This document shows positions 52,851 through 60,451 of a stretch of DNA of 64,000 nt, piece by piece. Each line of letters opens with the position of its first letter. The stretch's first letter is position 1. This DNA is from Actinacidiphila acididurans (GTDB taxonomy: Bacteria; Actinomycetota; Actinomycetes; Streptomycetales; Streptomycetaceae). Both the position numbers and the translations under genes were made by a program. The stretch is from NCBI RefSeq assembly GCF_016918855.1, contig NZ_JADKYB010000027.1, forward strand, positions 62,001-126,000, given 5' to 3'. A model generated the notes under the pieces. The model was not told the origin of the DNA. It worked only from the letters and a program-made list of their open reading frames with translations, and searched no databases.

Positions 52851-52902
52851 CGATGAGCGCACCGTTGCTCCCGGGTAATGGCGGGGATGCGGGCGGGAAA
52901 CA
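52851..52902 (+). promoter_or_regulatory. nir operon upstream composite element, GlnR-like half-sites
   Basis: CGATGAGC (52851-52858), GTAAT (52875-52879) and GGGAAACA (52895-52902) match the nasA element with identical 24- and 20-bp offsets. Half-sites ATGAG, GTTGC, GTAAT, GATGC and GAAAC are again 11 bp apart. It ends 23 bp before the ATG of the first nir gene, so it overlaps the likely promoter. Confidence 0.6.
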
Positions 52903-52924
52903 GCGCCCGCGCACCCTCGCAGTC

Positions 52925-54253
52925 ATGGACATCGTGGTGGTCGGCGGCGGAATGGCGGGGGCACGGCTCGCGCACCGGCTCGGGCAGCCGCACGCCCTCC
53001 CTGGACCGCATGCCCTCGCGGGCGCCCCCGGCGGACGAACGGACGGCGATCGGATCCACGTCACGCTGGTCGCGGAGGAGCCGCACCGCCCGTACAACAG
53101 GGTGCTGCTCGCCGAGGTGCTGGCCGGACGGCTGCGCCCGGAGCAGGTCGCGCTGCCCGCGCCCGGTCGCCTGGTCAGCGCCCGCGCGGTCCGGCTGGAC
53201 CGCGACGAGCGCCTGCTGCACTGCGACGACGGGTCGGTGCTGAGCTGGGACCGGCTGGTGCTGGCCACCGGCGCCAACCCCGTACTGCCGCCGCTGCGCG
53301 GGCTGTTCCGCCCCGGGGACCACGACCTGCCCGCCGGGGTGCACGCCTTCCGCACCATGGACGACTGCCTGGCGCTGTCCGCGGCGGTACGGCCGGGCGT
53401 GCGGGCGGTGGTGGTGGGCGGCGGCCTGCTCGGGGTGAGCGCGGCCCAGGCGCTCGCCGCCCGCGGCGCCCAGGTGGTGGTCGCCCAGCAGGGCGAGCAC
53501 CTCATGGACCGCCACCTGGACGCGCAGGCCGCCGCGCTGCTGCACACCCACCTGACGGCCCAGGGCGTCGAGGTCCACACCTCGTGCCGGGTGCGCGGCG
53601 TGCTCACGGCCGACGACGGCCCGGCCCGTACCGTGCGCGCGGTCGAACTCGCCGACGGCTACCGGCTGGACGCCGACCTGGTCGTCCTGGCCTGCGGGGT
53701 ACGGCCCCGGGTCGGCCTCGCCGAGGCCGCCGGGATCGCCGTCGCCAAGGGCGTCGTGGTGGACGACCAGTTGCGCACGTCCGACCCGGCGGTCTTCGCG
53801 GCCGGGGACTGCGCGCAGCACGCGGGCACGGTGTACGGGCTGGCCGGCGCGGCCCGCGACCAGGCGGACGTGCTGGCCCAGGTGCTGGCCGCGGAGGCGC
53901 TGGGCACCCGCGAGGCGCCCCTGGCCGGCCCCCGCTACACCGGCACCCGCGCCCTGACCCGGCTCACCCTCACCCCCGCCCGGCCCCCCGTGGCCGGAAC
54001 CGCCCCCGGGCCCGCGCTGGACCTGGCCGCTTTCGGCGAGGTCAGCCCGCTGCCCGGCGACGACGTGCTGCACCTGACCGACGCGACCCGCGGCTCGTAC
54101 CGGAAGGTCGTCGTCCGCGGCGACCGGCTGGCCGGGGGCGTCCTGCTCGGCGACCTGGCCGCGGTCGGCGCGGTCGCCCGCGCATGGGAGGGCGACGAGC
54201 CGCTGCCCTCCGCCCCCCTGATTCATCTGCTCACCGACGACGGAGGTTTCTGA
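52925..54253 (+). CDS. FAD-dependent oxidoreductase of the nitrate/nitrite operon (NasC/NirB-N-like)
   Basis: The 442-residue protein starts MDIVVVGGGMAGARLAHRL (FAD motif). HRPYNRVLLAEVLAGR and an NAD motif VVVGGGLLGVSAAQALAARGAQ follow, then a second FAD contact (DPAVFAAGDCAQHAGTVYG) of the NirB/NasC-type reductase. It resembles the N-terminal half of NirB without the iron-sulfur and siroheme parts. It is 2 bp before nirB and shares its promoter. Two jobs are possible: NADH-to-nitrate-reductase electron transfer (NasC-like) or a separate nitrite-reductase partner. Since nasA lacks a reductase, the first is favoured. Confidence 0.85.
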   Translation: MDIVVVGGGMAGARLAHRLGQPHALPGPHALAGAPGGRTDGDRIHVTLVAEEPHRPYNRVLLAEVLAGRLRPEQVALPAPGRLVSARAVRLDRDERLLHCDDGSVLSWDRLVLATGANPVLPPLRGLFRPGDHDLPAGVHAFRTMDDCLALSAAVRPGVRAVVVGGGLLGVSAAQALAARGAQVVVAQQGEHLMDRHLDAQAAALLHTHLTAQGVEVHTSCRVRGVLTADDGPARTVRAVELADGYRLDADLVVLACGVRPRVGLAEAAGIAVAKGVVVDDQLRTSDPAVFAAGDCAQHAGTVYGLAGAARDQADVLAQVLAAEALGTREAPLAGPRYTGTRALTRLTLTPARPPVAGTAPGPALDLAAFGEVSPLPGDDVLHLTDATRGSYRKVVVRGDRLAGGVLLGDLAAVGAVARAWEGDEPLPSAPLIHLLTDDGGF

Positions 54254-54255
54254 GC

Positions 54256-56874
54256 ATGGCTGCGAGCCCCACCGAAGCGGCGGTGCCCCCGGCGCACACG
54301 ATCGTGCTGGTCGGTCACGGGATGGTCGGCCAGCGGTTCCTGGAGGAGCTGGCCGAGCGCAAGGTGACCGAGCGGGCCCGGGTGGTCGTGCTGTGCGAGG
54401 AGCCGCGCCCGGCGTACGACCGCGTGCACCTGACCTCGTACTTCACCGAGAGCCGTACCCCCGAGGAGCTGTCGCTGGTCGAGGACGGCTTCATGGCCCG
54501 GCACGGCATCGAGCTGCACGTCGGCGACCCGGCGACGGCGGTGGACCGGGCCGCGCGCACGGTCACGTCCCGCTCCGGGCGGACCGTGCGCTACGACACG
54601 CTGGTGCTGGCCACCGGCTCGTACCCGTTCGTGCCGCCGGTGCCCGGCAAGGACGCGGAGGGCTGCTTCGTCTACCGCACCATCGAGGACCTGCGGGCGA
54701 TCGAGGAGTACGCGGCGCGGTCCGCGTGCGGCGCGGTGGTCGGCGGCGGCCTGCTGGGCCTGGAGGCGGCGGGCGCGCTGCGCGGCCTCGGCCTGGAGAC
54801 GCACGTGGTGGAGTTCGCGCCGCGGCTGATGCCGGTGCAGGTGGACGACGGCGGCGGGCAGGCGCTGCGGCGCGCCGTCGAGGGGCTCGGGGTGCGGGTG
54901 CACACCGGCGTCGGCACCCAGGAGGTCACCACCGGGCCGGACGGACGGGTGACCGGGATGGCGCTGTCCGACGGTTCGGCGCTCGCCGCCGACCTGGTGG
55001 TCTTCTCCGCCGGAGTGCGGCCGCGCGACGACCTGGCCCGGGACTGCGGGCTGCCGGTGGGGCAGCGCGGCGGGATCGTGGTCGACGCCTCCTGCCGTAC
55101 CGAGGACCCGGCGGTGTTCGCGATCGGCGAGTGCGCGCAGGCGGTGGACGGCCGGGTGTACGGGCTGGTCGCGCCGGGCAACGAGATGGCCGCGACCGCC
55201 GCGAAGGCGATAGCCGGCGAGACCGGCTCCTTCACCGGCGCGGACACCTCCACCAAGCTGAAGCTGCTCGGCGTGGACGTGGCCAGCTTCGGCGACGCGC
55301 ACGGCGCCGCGGAGGGCGCGCTCGACGTGGTGTACGCCGACTCGCGCTCCGGGGTGTACCGCAAGCTGGTGATCGGCGCGGACGGCACCCTGCTCGGCGG
55401 TGTTCTGGTCGGCGACTGCGAGTCGTACGGGGTGCTGCGCCCGCTGACCGGTACCGTGCCGCCGGTCGCGCCGGGCGACCTGGTGCTGCCCGCCGGGGCC
55501 GGGGCGCCCGCCGCCCTCGGGCCGGCCGCGCTGCCGGACGACGCGGTGGTGTGCAGTTGCCACAACGTCACCAAGGGCGCGATCCGGGCGGCGGTCACCG
55601 AGCACTCCTGCACGAACGTGCCGGAGGTCAAGAAGTGCACCAGGGCCGGGACGGGCTGCGGCAGTTGCGTCAAGGTGCTCGGCCAGCTGGTGGACGCCGA
55701 GCTGGAGGCGTCCGGCGTCGCGGTGGACAAGGGGCTGTGCGGCTGCTTCGCGCAGACCCGCGCGGAGCTGTACGAGATCGTGCTCGCGCTGCGCGTCACC
55801 TCCTACCGCGACCTGCTGGACCGGCACGGCCGGGAGGGCGCGCGGGGCGGCGAGGGCTGCGAGGTCTGCAAGCCGGCCGTCGCCTCGATCCTGGCGTCGC
55901 TGGCCCCGGCGATCGGCGCGAGCGTGCACGTGCTGGACGGCGAGCAGGCCGCGTTGCAGGACACCAACGACCACTTCCTGGCCAACATGCAGAAGAACGG
56001 GTCCTATTCGGTGGTGCCGCGCATCCCCGGCGGCGAGATCACCCCGGAGAAGCTGATCGTGCTCGGCGAGGTGGCCCGCGACTTCGGCCTCTACACCAAG
56101 ATCACCGGCGGCCAGCGGATCGACATGTTCGGCGCCCGGGTAGAGCAACTGCCGCAGATCTGGACCCGCCTGGTGGACGCCGGCTTCGAGTCCGGCCACG
56201 CCTACGGCAAGGCGCTGCGCACCGTGAAGTCCTGTGTCGGGTCCACCTGGTGCCGTTACGGCGTGCAGGACAGCGTACGGATGGCGATCCGGCTGGAGCT
56301 GCGCTATCGCGGCCTGCGCTCGCCGCACAAGCTGAAGTCGGCGGTGTCGGGGTGCGCGCGGGAGTGCGCGGAGGCACAGAGCAAGGACTTCGGGGTGATC
56401 GCCACCGCGAACGGCTGGAACCTGTACGTCGGCGGCAACGGCGGTGCCACCCCGCGGCACGCCGACCTGCTGGCCAAGGACCTCTCGGACGCCGAACTCG
56501 TGCGGCTGATCGACCGGTTCCTCATGTACTACATCCGCACCGCCGACCGGCTGGAGCGCACCAGCGTGTGGCTCGAGCGCGTGTCCGGCGGCCTGGACCA
56601 CGTACGGGACGTGGTGGTGCACGACTCGCTGGGCATCTGCGCGGAGCTGGAGGAGCTGATGGCCGCGCACGTGGCGGGCTACCGGGACGAGTGGGCCGAC
56701 ACCCTGGACGACCCGGAACGCCTGGCCCGGTTCGTGTCCTTCGTCAACGCGCCGGGCACGCCCGACCCGACGGTCCGCTTCGTCGAGGAGCGCGGGCAGA
56801 TCCGGCCGGAGCCGGTGCTGATGCCGGTGCCCCAGGTCGTGGACGCTTCGCTTTCGGAGGCGGTGACGGCATGA
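54256..56874 (+). CDS. nirB: Assimilatory nitrite reductase, large subunit
   Basis: The 872-residue protein has FAD and NAD(P) motifs in its N-terminal half (VLVGHGMVGQRFLEEL; VVGGGLLGLEAAGALRG). A BFD-type [2Fe-2S] region follows (CSCHNVTKGAIRAAVTEHSC; CTRAGTGCGSC). Next is a nitrite/sulfite reductase ferredoxin-like domain with VVPRIPGGEITPEKL, and last is the siroheme/4Fe-4S region CVGSTWCRYG and SGCARECAEAQSKDFGVIA. This is full length for NirB, which makes ammonium from nitrite using NAD(P)H. Start ATG 54256 follows CGGAGG in the end of the previous gene, and the stop overlaps nirD by 4 bp. Confidence 0.96.
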   Translation: MAASPTEAAVPPAHTIVLVGHGMVGQRFLEELAERKVTERARVVVLCEEPRPAYDRVHLTSYFTESRTPEELSLVEDGFMARHGIELHVGDPATAVDRAARTVTSRSGRTVRYDTLVLATGSYPFVPPVPGKDAEGCFVYRTIEDLRAIEEYAARSACGAVVGGGLLGLEAAGALRGLGLETHVVEFAPRLMPVQVDDGGGQALRRAVEGLGVRVHTGVGTQEVTTGPDGRVTGMALSDGSALAADLVVFSAGVRPRDDLARDCGLPVGQRGGIVVDASCRTEDPAVFAIGECAQAVDGRVYGLVAPGNEMAATAAKAIAGETGSFTGADTSTKLKLLGVDVASFGDAHGAAEGALDVVYADSRSGVYRKLVIGADGTLLGGVLVGDCESYGVLRPLTGTVPPVAPGDLVLPAGAGAPAALGPAALPDDAVVCSCHNVTKGAIRAAVTEHSCTNVPEVKKCTRAGTGCGSCVKVLGQLVDAELEASGVAVDKGLCGCFAQTRAELYEIVLALRVTSYRDLLDRHGREGARGGEGCEVCKPAVASILASLAPAIGASVHVLDGEQAALQDTNDHFLANMQKNGSYSVVPRIPGGEITPEKLIVLGEVARDFGLYTKITGGQRIDMFGARVEQLPQIWTRLVDAGFESGHAYGKALRTVKSCVGSTWCRYGVQDSVRMAIRLELRYRGLRSPHKLKSAVSGCARECAEAQSKDFGVIATANGWNLYVGGNGGATPRHADLLAKDLSDAELVRLIDRFLMYYIRTADRLERTSVWLERVSGGLDHVRDVVVHDSLGICAELEELMAAHVAGYRDEWADTLDDPERLARFVSFVNAPGTPDPTVRFVEERGQIRPEPVLMPVPQVVDASLSEAVTA

Positions 56875-57314
56875 GCGGCGAGGAGTACGGGATGCCGGGG
56901 ACGGCGGCGGGAGGTACGGCGGTGGCGTCGACAGCAGTGGAAGGTACGACGGTGGTGCCTGCCGCGGCGGAAGGTACGGCTGTGGCGTCCGGCACGGTCG
57001 AACTGCTCACCGGGCAGGGTTGGTTCGCGGTGTGCGCGGCCGGGCGGCTGGAGGCCGGCCGCGGGGTGGCGGTCCTGCTGCCCGACGGCGGGCAGGCCGC
57101 GCTGTTCCGCGACCGGACGGGCGCGCTGTACGCGATCGGCAACGTGGACCCGTTCACCGGCGCCGGGGTGCTGTGCCACGGCCTGCTGGGGACCGCGGGC
57201 GGGCGGCCGTACGTCGCCTCGCCGCTGCTCAAGCAGCGCTTCGACCTGGCGGACGGGCGGTGCCTGGACGACGACGAGGCGACGGTGGCGGCGTTCGCGG
57301 TGCGGGTGGTCTGA
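56871..57314 (+). CDS. nirD: Nitrite reductase small subunit
   Basis: The 147-residue protein has a low-complexity N-terminus of about 45 residues (GTAVAST, GTTVVPA and GTAVASG repeats). A Rieske-like NirD fold follows: WFAVCAAGRLEAGRGVAVLL, LYAIGNVDPFTGAGVLCHGLLG and VASPLLKQRFDLADGRCLDD. The metal Cys/His pairs of true Rieske proteins are missing, as is normal for NirD, which stabilises NirB rather than carrying a cluster. ATG 56871 overlaps the nirB stop (ATGA). Confidence 0.92.
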   Translation: MSGEEYGMPGTAAGGTAVASTAVEGTTVVPAAAEGTAVASGTVELLTGQGWFAVCAAGRLEAGRGVAVLLPDGGQAALFRDRTGALYAIGNVDPFTGAGVLCHGLLGTAGGRPYVASPLLKQRFDLADGRCLDDDEATVAAFAVRVV

Positions 57315-57343
57315 CCCCCCGATGACGCGCGGCGGCCGACCCG

Positions 57344-57371
57344 GGCCGACCCGGGCGGGCCCGGGTCGGCC
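57344..57371. terminator. 13-bp hairpin between nirD and the convergent xylanase gene
   Basis: GGCCGACCCGGGC (57344-57356) is the exact reverse complement of 57359-57371. The 2-nt loop means inner pairs must open. The pairing arm is partly duplicated just upstream. It can serve both converging transcripts. Confidence 0.7.
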
Positions 57372-57408
57372 GTGTCTTCAGCGGCGGCCGTGGGGGCCGG
57401 TGGGGGGC

Positions 57409-58848
57409 TCAGCTCACCGTGCAGGCCCCGCCGTTGAGGGCGAACCCGGTCGGCGTCGGGTTCGACCCGGACCAGTCGGCGTTGAAGCCGAAGCTGGTGG
57501 AGGCGCCCACGGCGATGGCGCCGTTGTAGGACAGGTTCTTCGCGGTGTACGCGGTGCCGCTCTTGGTGACCGTGGCGTTCCACGCCTGGGTGACCGTCTG
57601 GGTGCCGGAGGCCTGGTTCCAGGTGAGCGTCCAACCGCTGATCGGCGCGGAACCGGTGTTCTTCACCGTGATGTTGGCGGTGAAGCCGGTGTTCCACTGG
57701 TTGACGCCGTAGGTGACCGCGCAGTTGCCACCGGGCGGCGGGGTGCTCGGCTGGGTCGTGGGCGGGCTGGTCGGCGGGGTGGTGGGCGGCGTGCCGTTGC
57801 CGCCCAGCGCGGCCTGGATGGCGTAGTAGGCCGGCTTGGGCTGGTAGTTCTCGTCGTACGGGGTGGCCGCGCCCTGGCCCGGGAAGGTGCTGGGCACCCA
57901 GGAGGTGGCGTCGTTGAAGCCCCACACGGTCACGCCCACGCAGCGGGTGACGCCCAGGCAGTCGTTCATGACCGCGGTGTAGTCGTTCGCCTGCTGCTGG
58001 AGCTTGGTGGAGTCGGCGGGGGTCTGCATCCGCACGTCGAGTTCGGTGACCGCCACGTCGACGCCGAGGTCGGCGAAGCGCTGGAGGTTCGCCTTGAAGT
58101 CGGAGGGCACCTGGCCCAGGATGAAGTGTGCCTGGAAGCCGACGCCGTCGATCGGGACGCCCTGCTGCTTCAGCGACTTGACCAGGTTGTACAGGCCGTT
58201 GCTCTTCGCGTTCTCGCCCTCGACGTTGTAGTCGTTGATGTAGAGCTTCGCGTTGGGGTCGGCCGCGCGCGCCGCGGTGAGGGCGTCGGCGATGTAGGAC
58301 GAGCCGAGCTGGTTGTACCAGAGGTCGGAGCGGAAGGTGCCGTCCTCGTTGAACGGCTCGTTGACCACGTCCCAGTGGACGACCTTGCCCTTGAAGTGGG
58401 TGACCTCGTCCGTGACGTGCTTGATCATGATGTCGTGGAGCTGCTGGTTGGTGAAGCTCCCCGAGGTCAGCCAGCTCGGCAACTGGCTGTGCCACACCAG
58501 GTTGTGGCCGCGAACCTGCATGTTGTTCGCCTGGGCGAAGCTGACGATCTGGTCGGCCGGGCCCCAGTTGTAGGTGCCGCGGGTGGGCTCGACGCTCTCC
58601 CACTTCATCTCGTTGCCGGGGGTCACCGAGTCGAACTGGGTGCCCGCGATCGAGGCCGAGATGCCGGTGAGTTCGTTCTGCATCAGGGCGGTGCCCATGT
58701 AGATGCCCTTGGCCTCGGCCAGGGTGCGCAGCGGCGTGTCGGCGGCGTGCGCGGACGGCATCGTCACCGACACGAGCGCGGCGGCGGCCGCGAGCATTGC
58801 TACGGCGGAGCCGCCGACGGCGGATCTGCGCATGCGTTTCGAGAACAT
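57409..58848 (-). CDS. Secreted GH10 endo-1,4-beta-xylanase with CBM2
   Basis: ATG 58848 follows GAGAGG at a 9-bp spacing; the frame is open to 58878 but without a ribosome site. The 479-residue protein has a signal peptide (1-36, ending PSAHAA) and a GH10 barrel (about 40-350). Acid/base E164 lies in WDVVNEPF and nucleophile E269 in TELDVR. A Pro/Thr linker (about 352-374) and a CBM2 (376-479, framed by Cys) follow. It cuts the xylan backbone outside the cell. Promoter TTGACG/TAGGGT and two operators lie upstream. Confidence 0.96.
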   Translation of the reverse strand: MFSKRMRRSAVGGSAVAMLAAAAALVSVTMPSAHAADTPLRTLAEAKGIYMGTALMQNELTGISASIAGTQFDSVTPGNEMKWESVEPTRGTYNWGPADQIVSFAQANNMQVRGHNLVWHSQLPSWLTSGSFTNQQLHDIMIKHVTDEVTHFKGKVVHWDVVNEPFNEDGTFRSDLWYNQLGSSYIADALTAARAADPNAKLYINDYNVEGENAKSNGLYNLVKSLKQQGVPIDGVGFQAHFILGQVPSDFKANLQRFADLGVDVAVTELDVRMQTPADSTKLQQQANDYTAVMNDCLGVTRCVGVTVWGFNDATSWVPSTFPGQGAATPYDENYQPKPAYYAIQAALGGNGTPPTTPPTSPPTTQPSTPPPGGNCAVTYGVNQWNTGFTANITVKNTGSAPISGWTLTWNQASGTQTVTQAWNATVTKSGTAYTAKNLSYNGAIAVGASTSFGFNADWSGSNPTPTGFALNGGACTVS

Positions 58849-58924
58849 CGGGTGGTGCCTCTCCAAGTGGGGGTCCAAGTGGGGGATTGGAACTGGTGAG
58901 GAACTGGTGGCGCCGATAACGCGG

Positions 58925-58939
58925 CCCGAATGTTTCGGG
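58925..58939 (-). promoter_or_regulatory. 15-bp inverted repeat operator CCCGAATGTTTCGGG
   Basis: CCCGAA and TTCGGG flank TGT. The site lies just after the predicted transcription start of the xylanase, where a repressor would block elongation. Related CGAATGTT(T)C sites lie before the neighbouring LacI gene at 60369-60399. Confidence 0.65.
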
Positions 58940-58962
58940 ACAGATTCCGAACTGCGGCGCAG

Positions 58963-58991
58963 ACCCTACGGCCACGCTTTTCGGACGTCAA
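58963..58991 (-). promoter_or_regulatory. Xylanase promoter
   Basis: On the minus strand TTGACG (58991-58986) and TAGGGT (58968-58963) are exactly 17 bp apart. Both are good matches to the principal-sigma consensus, and transcription would start near 58955. Confidence 0.65.
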
Positions 58992-59022
58992 CACTTCTGA
59001 CAGTCATCGCAGGTCAGGGGTG

Positions 59023-59036
59023 CGGGAGCGCTCCCA
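59023..59036. promoter_or_regulatory. CebR-like box CGGGAGCGCTCCCA
   Basis: The 14 bases match the published CebR operator TGGGAGCGCTCCCA at 13 positions, and the inner 12 bp is a perfect palindrome. CebR is the cello-oligosaccharide-sensing LacI repressor of Streptomyces. Its gene is not in the window; the box lies about 70 bp upstream of the xylanase start point. Confidence 0.7.
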
Positions 59037-59053
59037 TACGGAGGGAATCGGTC

Positions 59054-59078
59054 CGGACGTACGGTGCGGACGTACGGT
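59054..59078. repeat. 13-bp-period direct repeat CGGACGTACGGT
   Basis: CGGACGTACGGT occurs at 59054-59065 and again at 59067-59078. The pair is framed by CCGGAC and GTCCGG, so it also forms an imperfect inverted repeat. It may be part of the regulatory region or a terminator for the LacI gene. Confidence 0.55.
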
Positions 59079-59230
59079 CCGGGGCACGCGGGCGGGGGCG
59101 GGCTGTCCGTGGTGCGGACGGGAGGGGCGGGCCGTCGCCGGTGCGGACGGTACGGGGCGGGCGGTTCGCAGGGGACGGAGGCTCGAGGCGGGGGGCAGTT
59201 GGAGGCGGGCGGCGCGGGGCCCGGCGGCCG

Positions 59231-60295
59231 TCAGTCCCGCGGGGCGGCGCTGCTGGCCCGTTCCACCAGCCGGGTCGCCAGGTCCACCCGCAGCGTGCTG
59301 GGCTGGCGGCCCCGGCTGAGGTCCACCACCAGCCGGGCGGCGGCCTCGGCCATCTCGGTCAGCGGCTGGCGCACGGTGGTCAGCGGCGGGCTGATCCAGC
59401 GGGCCACCGGCAGGTCGTCGAAGCCGACGACACTCACGTGGTGCGGAATCCGCAGGCCGAGCTCGCGCGCGGCCTCGTACAGCCCCAGCGCCTGTATGTC
59501 GTTGCCGGTGAAGATCGCGGTGGGGCGGTCGGGCATCCGCAGCAGCGCCAGCCCCTCGGCGTAGCCGGCCTCGTGGTGGAAGGTGCCGAGCCGGACGAGG
59601 TCGGGGTCGAAGGCGATGCCGGCGGTCTCCAGCGCGGCGCGGTAGCCGTCGATCCGGGCGCGACTGCACATGATGCCGCTGGGGCCGCCGATGACGCCGA
59701 TCCTGCGGTGGCCGAGTTCGAGCAGGTGCCGGGTGGCGGCCACGCCGCCCTGCCAGTTGGTGGCGCCGATCGCCGGCACGTCCTCGCCCGGGTCGCCGGC
59801 CGGGTCGAGCACCACGAAGGGGATGTCACGGCTCGTCAACTGCGCCCGCTGGGCCGCCTCCAGGCCGGACAGCACCAGGATCACCCCGGTGGGGCGGCGG
59901 GCCAGCACCCCGTCCACCCAGGTCTGGCCGGGGCTGAGCCGGCCGGCGGACTCCGAGAGCACCACACTCAGACCCTCGTCACGGGCGACGTTCTCCACCC
60001 CGCGGATGACCTCCATCGCCCAGGAGCTCTCCAGCTCGTGGAAGACCAGGTCGATCAGCGGGGCCGGCTGCACACTGCCGCGGCGGCGCTGGTAGCCGTG
60101 GCGGCGCAGCAGTTCCTCGACCTTGCTGCGGGTCGCCGGGGCGACGTCGCCGCGGCCGTTGAGGACCTTCGAAACAGTCGGTGCCGAGACCCCGGCGGCG
60201 CGTGCGATCTCGGCCAGGGTCGCCGTCCCGCCGACCGCGCCGTGCGGGCTTTCCGGCTGGTCACCCTGCGGGGGCTGGACGCTTGTGGCAGTCAT
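59231..60295 (-). CDS. LacI family sugar-responsive repressor, candidate xylanase regulator
   Basis: The 354-residue protein has a classic LacI helix-turn-helix (TLAEIARAAGVSAPTVSKVL, residues about 26-45). A periplasmic-binding-like sugar domain follows, with VIRGVENVARDEGLSVV, GATNWQGGVAATRHLLELGHRRIG, RIDGYRAAL and SVVGFDDLPVARWISPPLTTV. It lies just upstream of the xylanase on the same strand. Its own upstream region carries CGAATGTT-type sites shared with the xylanase promoter, so it probably represses both and is released by xylo-oligosaccharides. The protein differs from CebR-type repressors as far as I can tell. Confidence 0.9.
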   Translation of the reverse strand: MTATSVQPPQGDQPESPHGAVGGTATLAEIARAAGVSAPTVSKVLNGRGDVAPATRSKVEELLRRHGYQRRRGSVQPAPLIDLVFHELESSWAMEVIRGVENVARDEGLSVVLSESAGRLSPGQTWVDGVLARRPTGVILVLSGLEAAQRAQLTSRDIPFVVLDPAGDPGEDVPAIGATNWQGGVAATRHLLELGHRRIGVIGGPSGIMCSRARIDGYRAALETAGIAFDPDLVRLGTFHHEAGYAEGLALLRMPDRPTAIFTGNDIQALGLYEAARELGLRIPHHVSVVGFDDLPVARWISPPLTTVRQPLTEMAEAAARLVVDLSRGRQPSTLRVDLATRLVERASSAAPRD

Positions 60296-60368
60296 GGCAG
60301 CGATCGTAACCCGTCCGTGCCCGTCGGCCGACGGCCCGGCCCCCCGGGAGACCGCTGTTCACTGACCA

Positions 60369-60399
60369 GAAACATTCGTAAAGATCTGCCGAACATTCG
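60369..60399. promoter_or_regulatory. Two CGAATGTT sites before the LacI gene
   Basis: GAAACATTCG (60369-60378) and GAACATTCG (60391-60399) on the plus strand are CGAATGTTTC and CGAATGTTC on the minus strand. Their common core matches the xylanase operator at 58925-58939. They lie 74-104 bp upstream of the LacI start, which suggests autoregulation. Confidence 0.55.
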
Positions 60400-60451
60400 A
60401 TGCCGCGGCGCCGGCCCGCCTTCCCGGCGGCCGCCGCGGGCCCGGGTTTCG

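Larger units (their letters stand above)
58849..59230. other. 382-bp regulatory region between the LacI gene and the xylanase
   Basis: It contains, on the minus strand, the promoter (58963-58991), a 15-bp inverted repeat (58925-58939), a CebR-like box (59023-59036) and a 13-bp-period direct repeat (59054-59078). No gene is seen. Confidence 0.6.
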
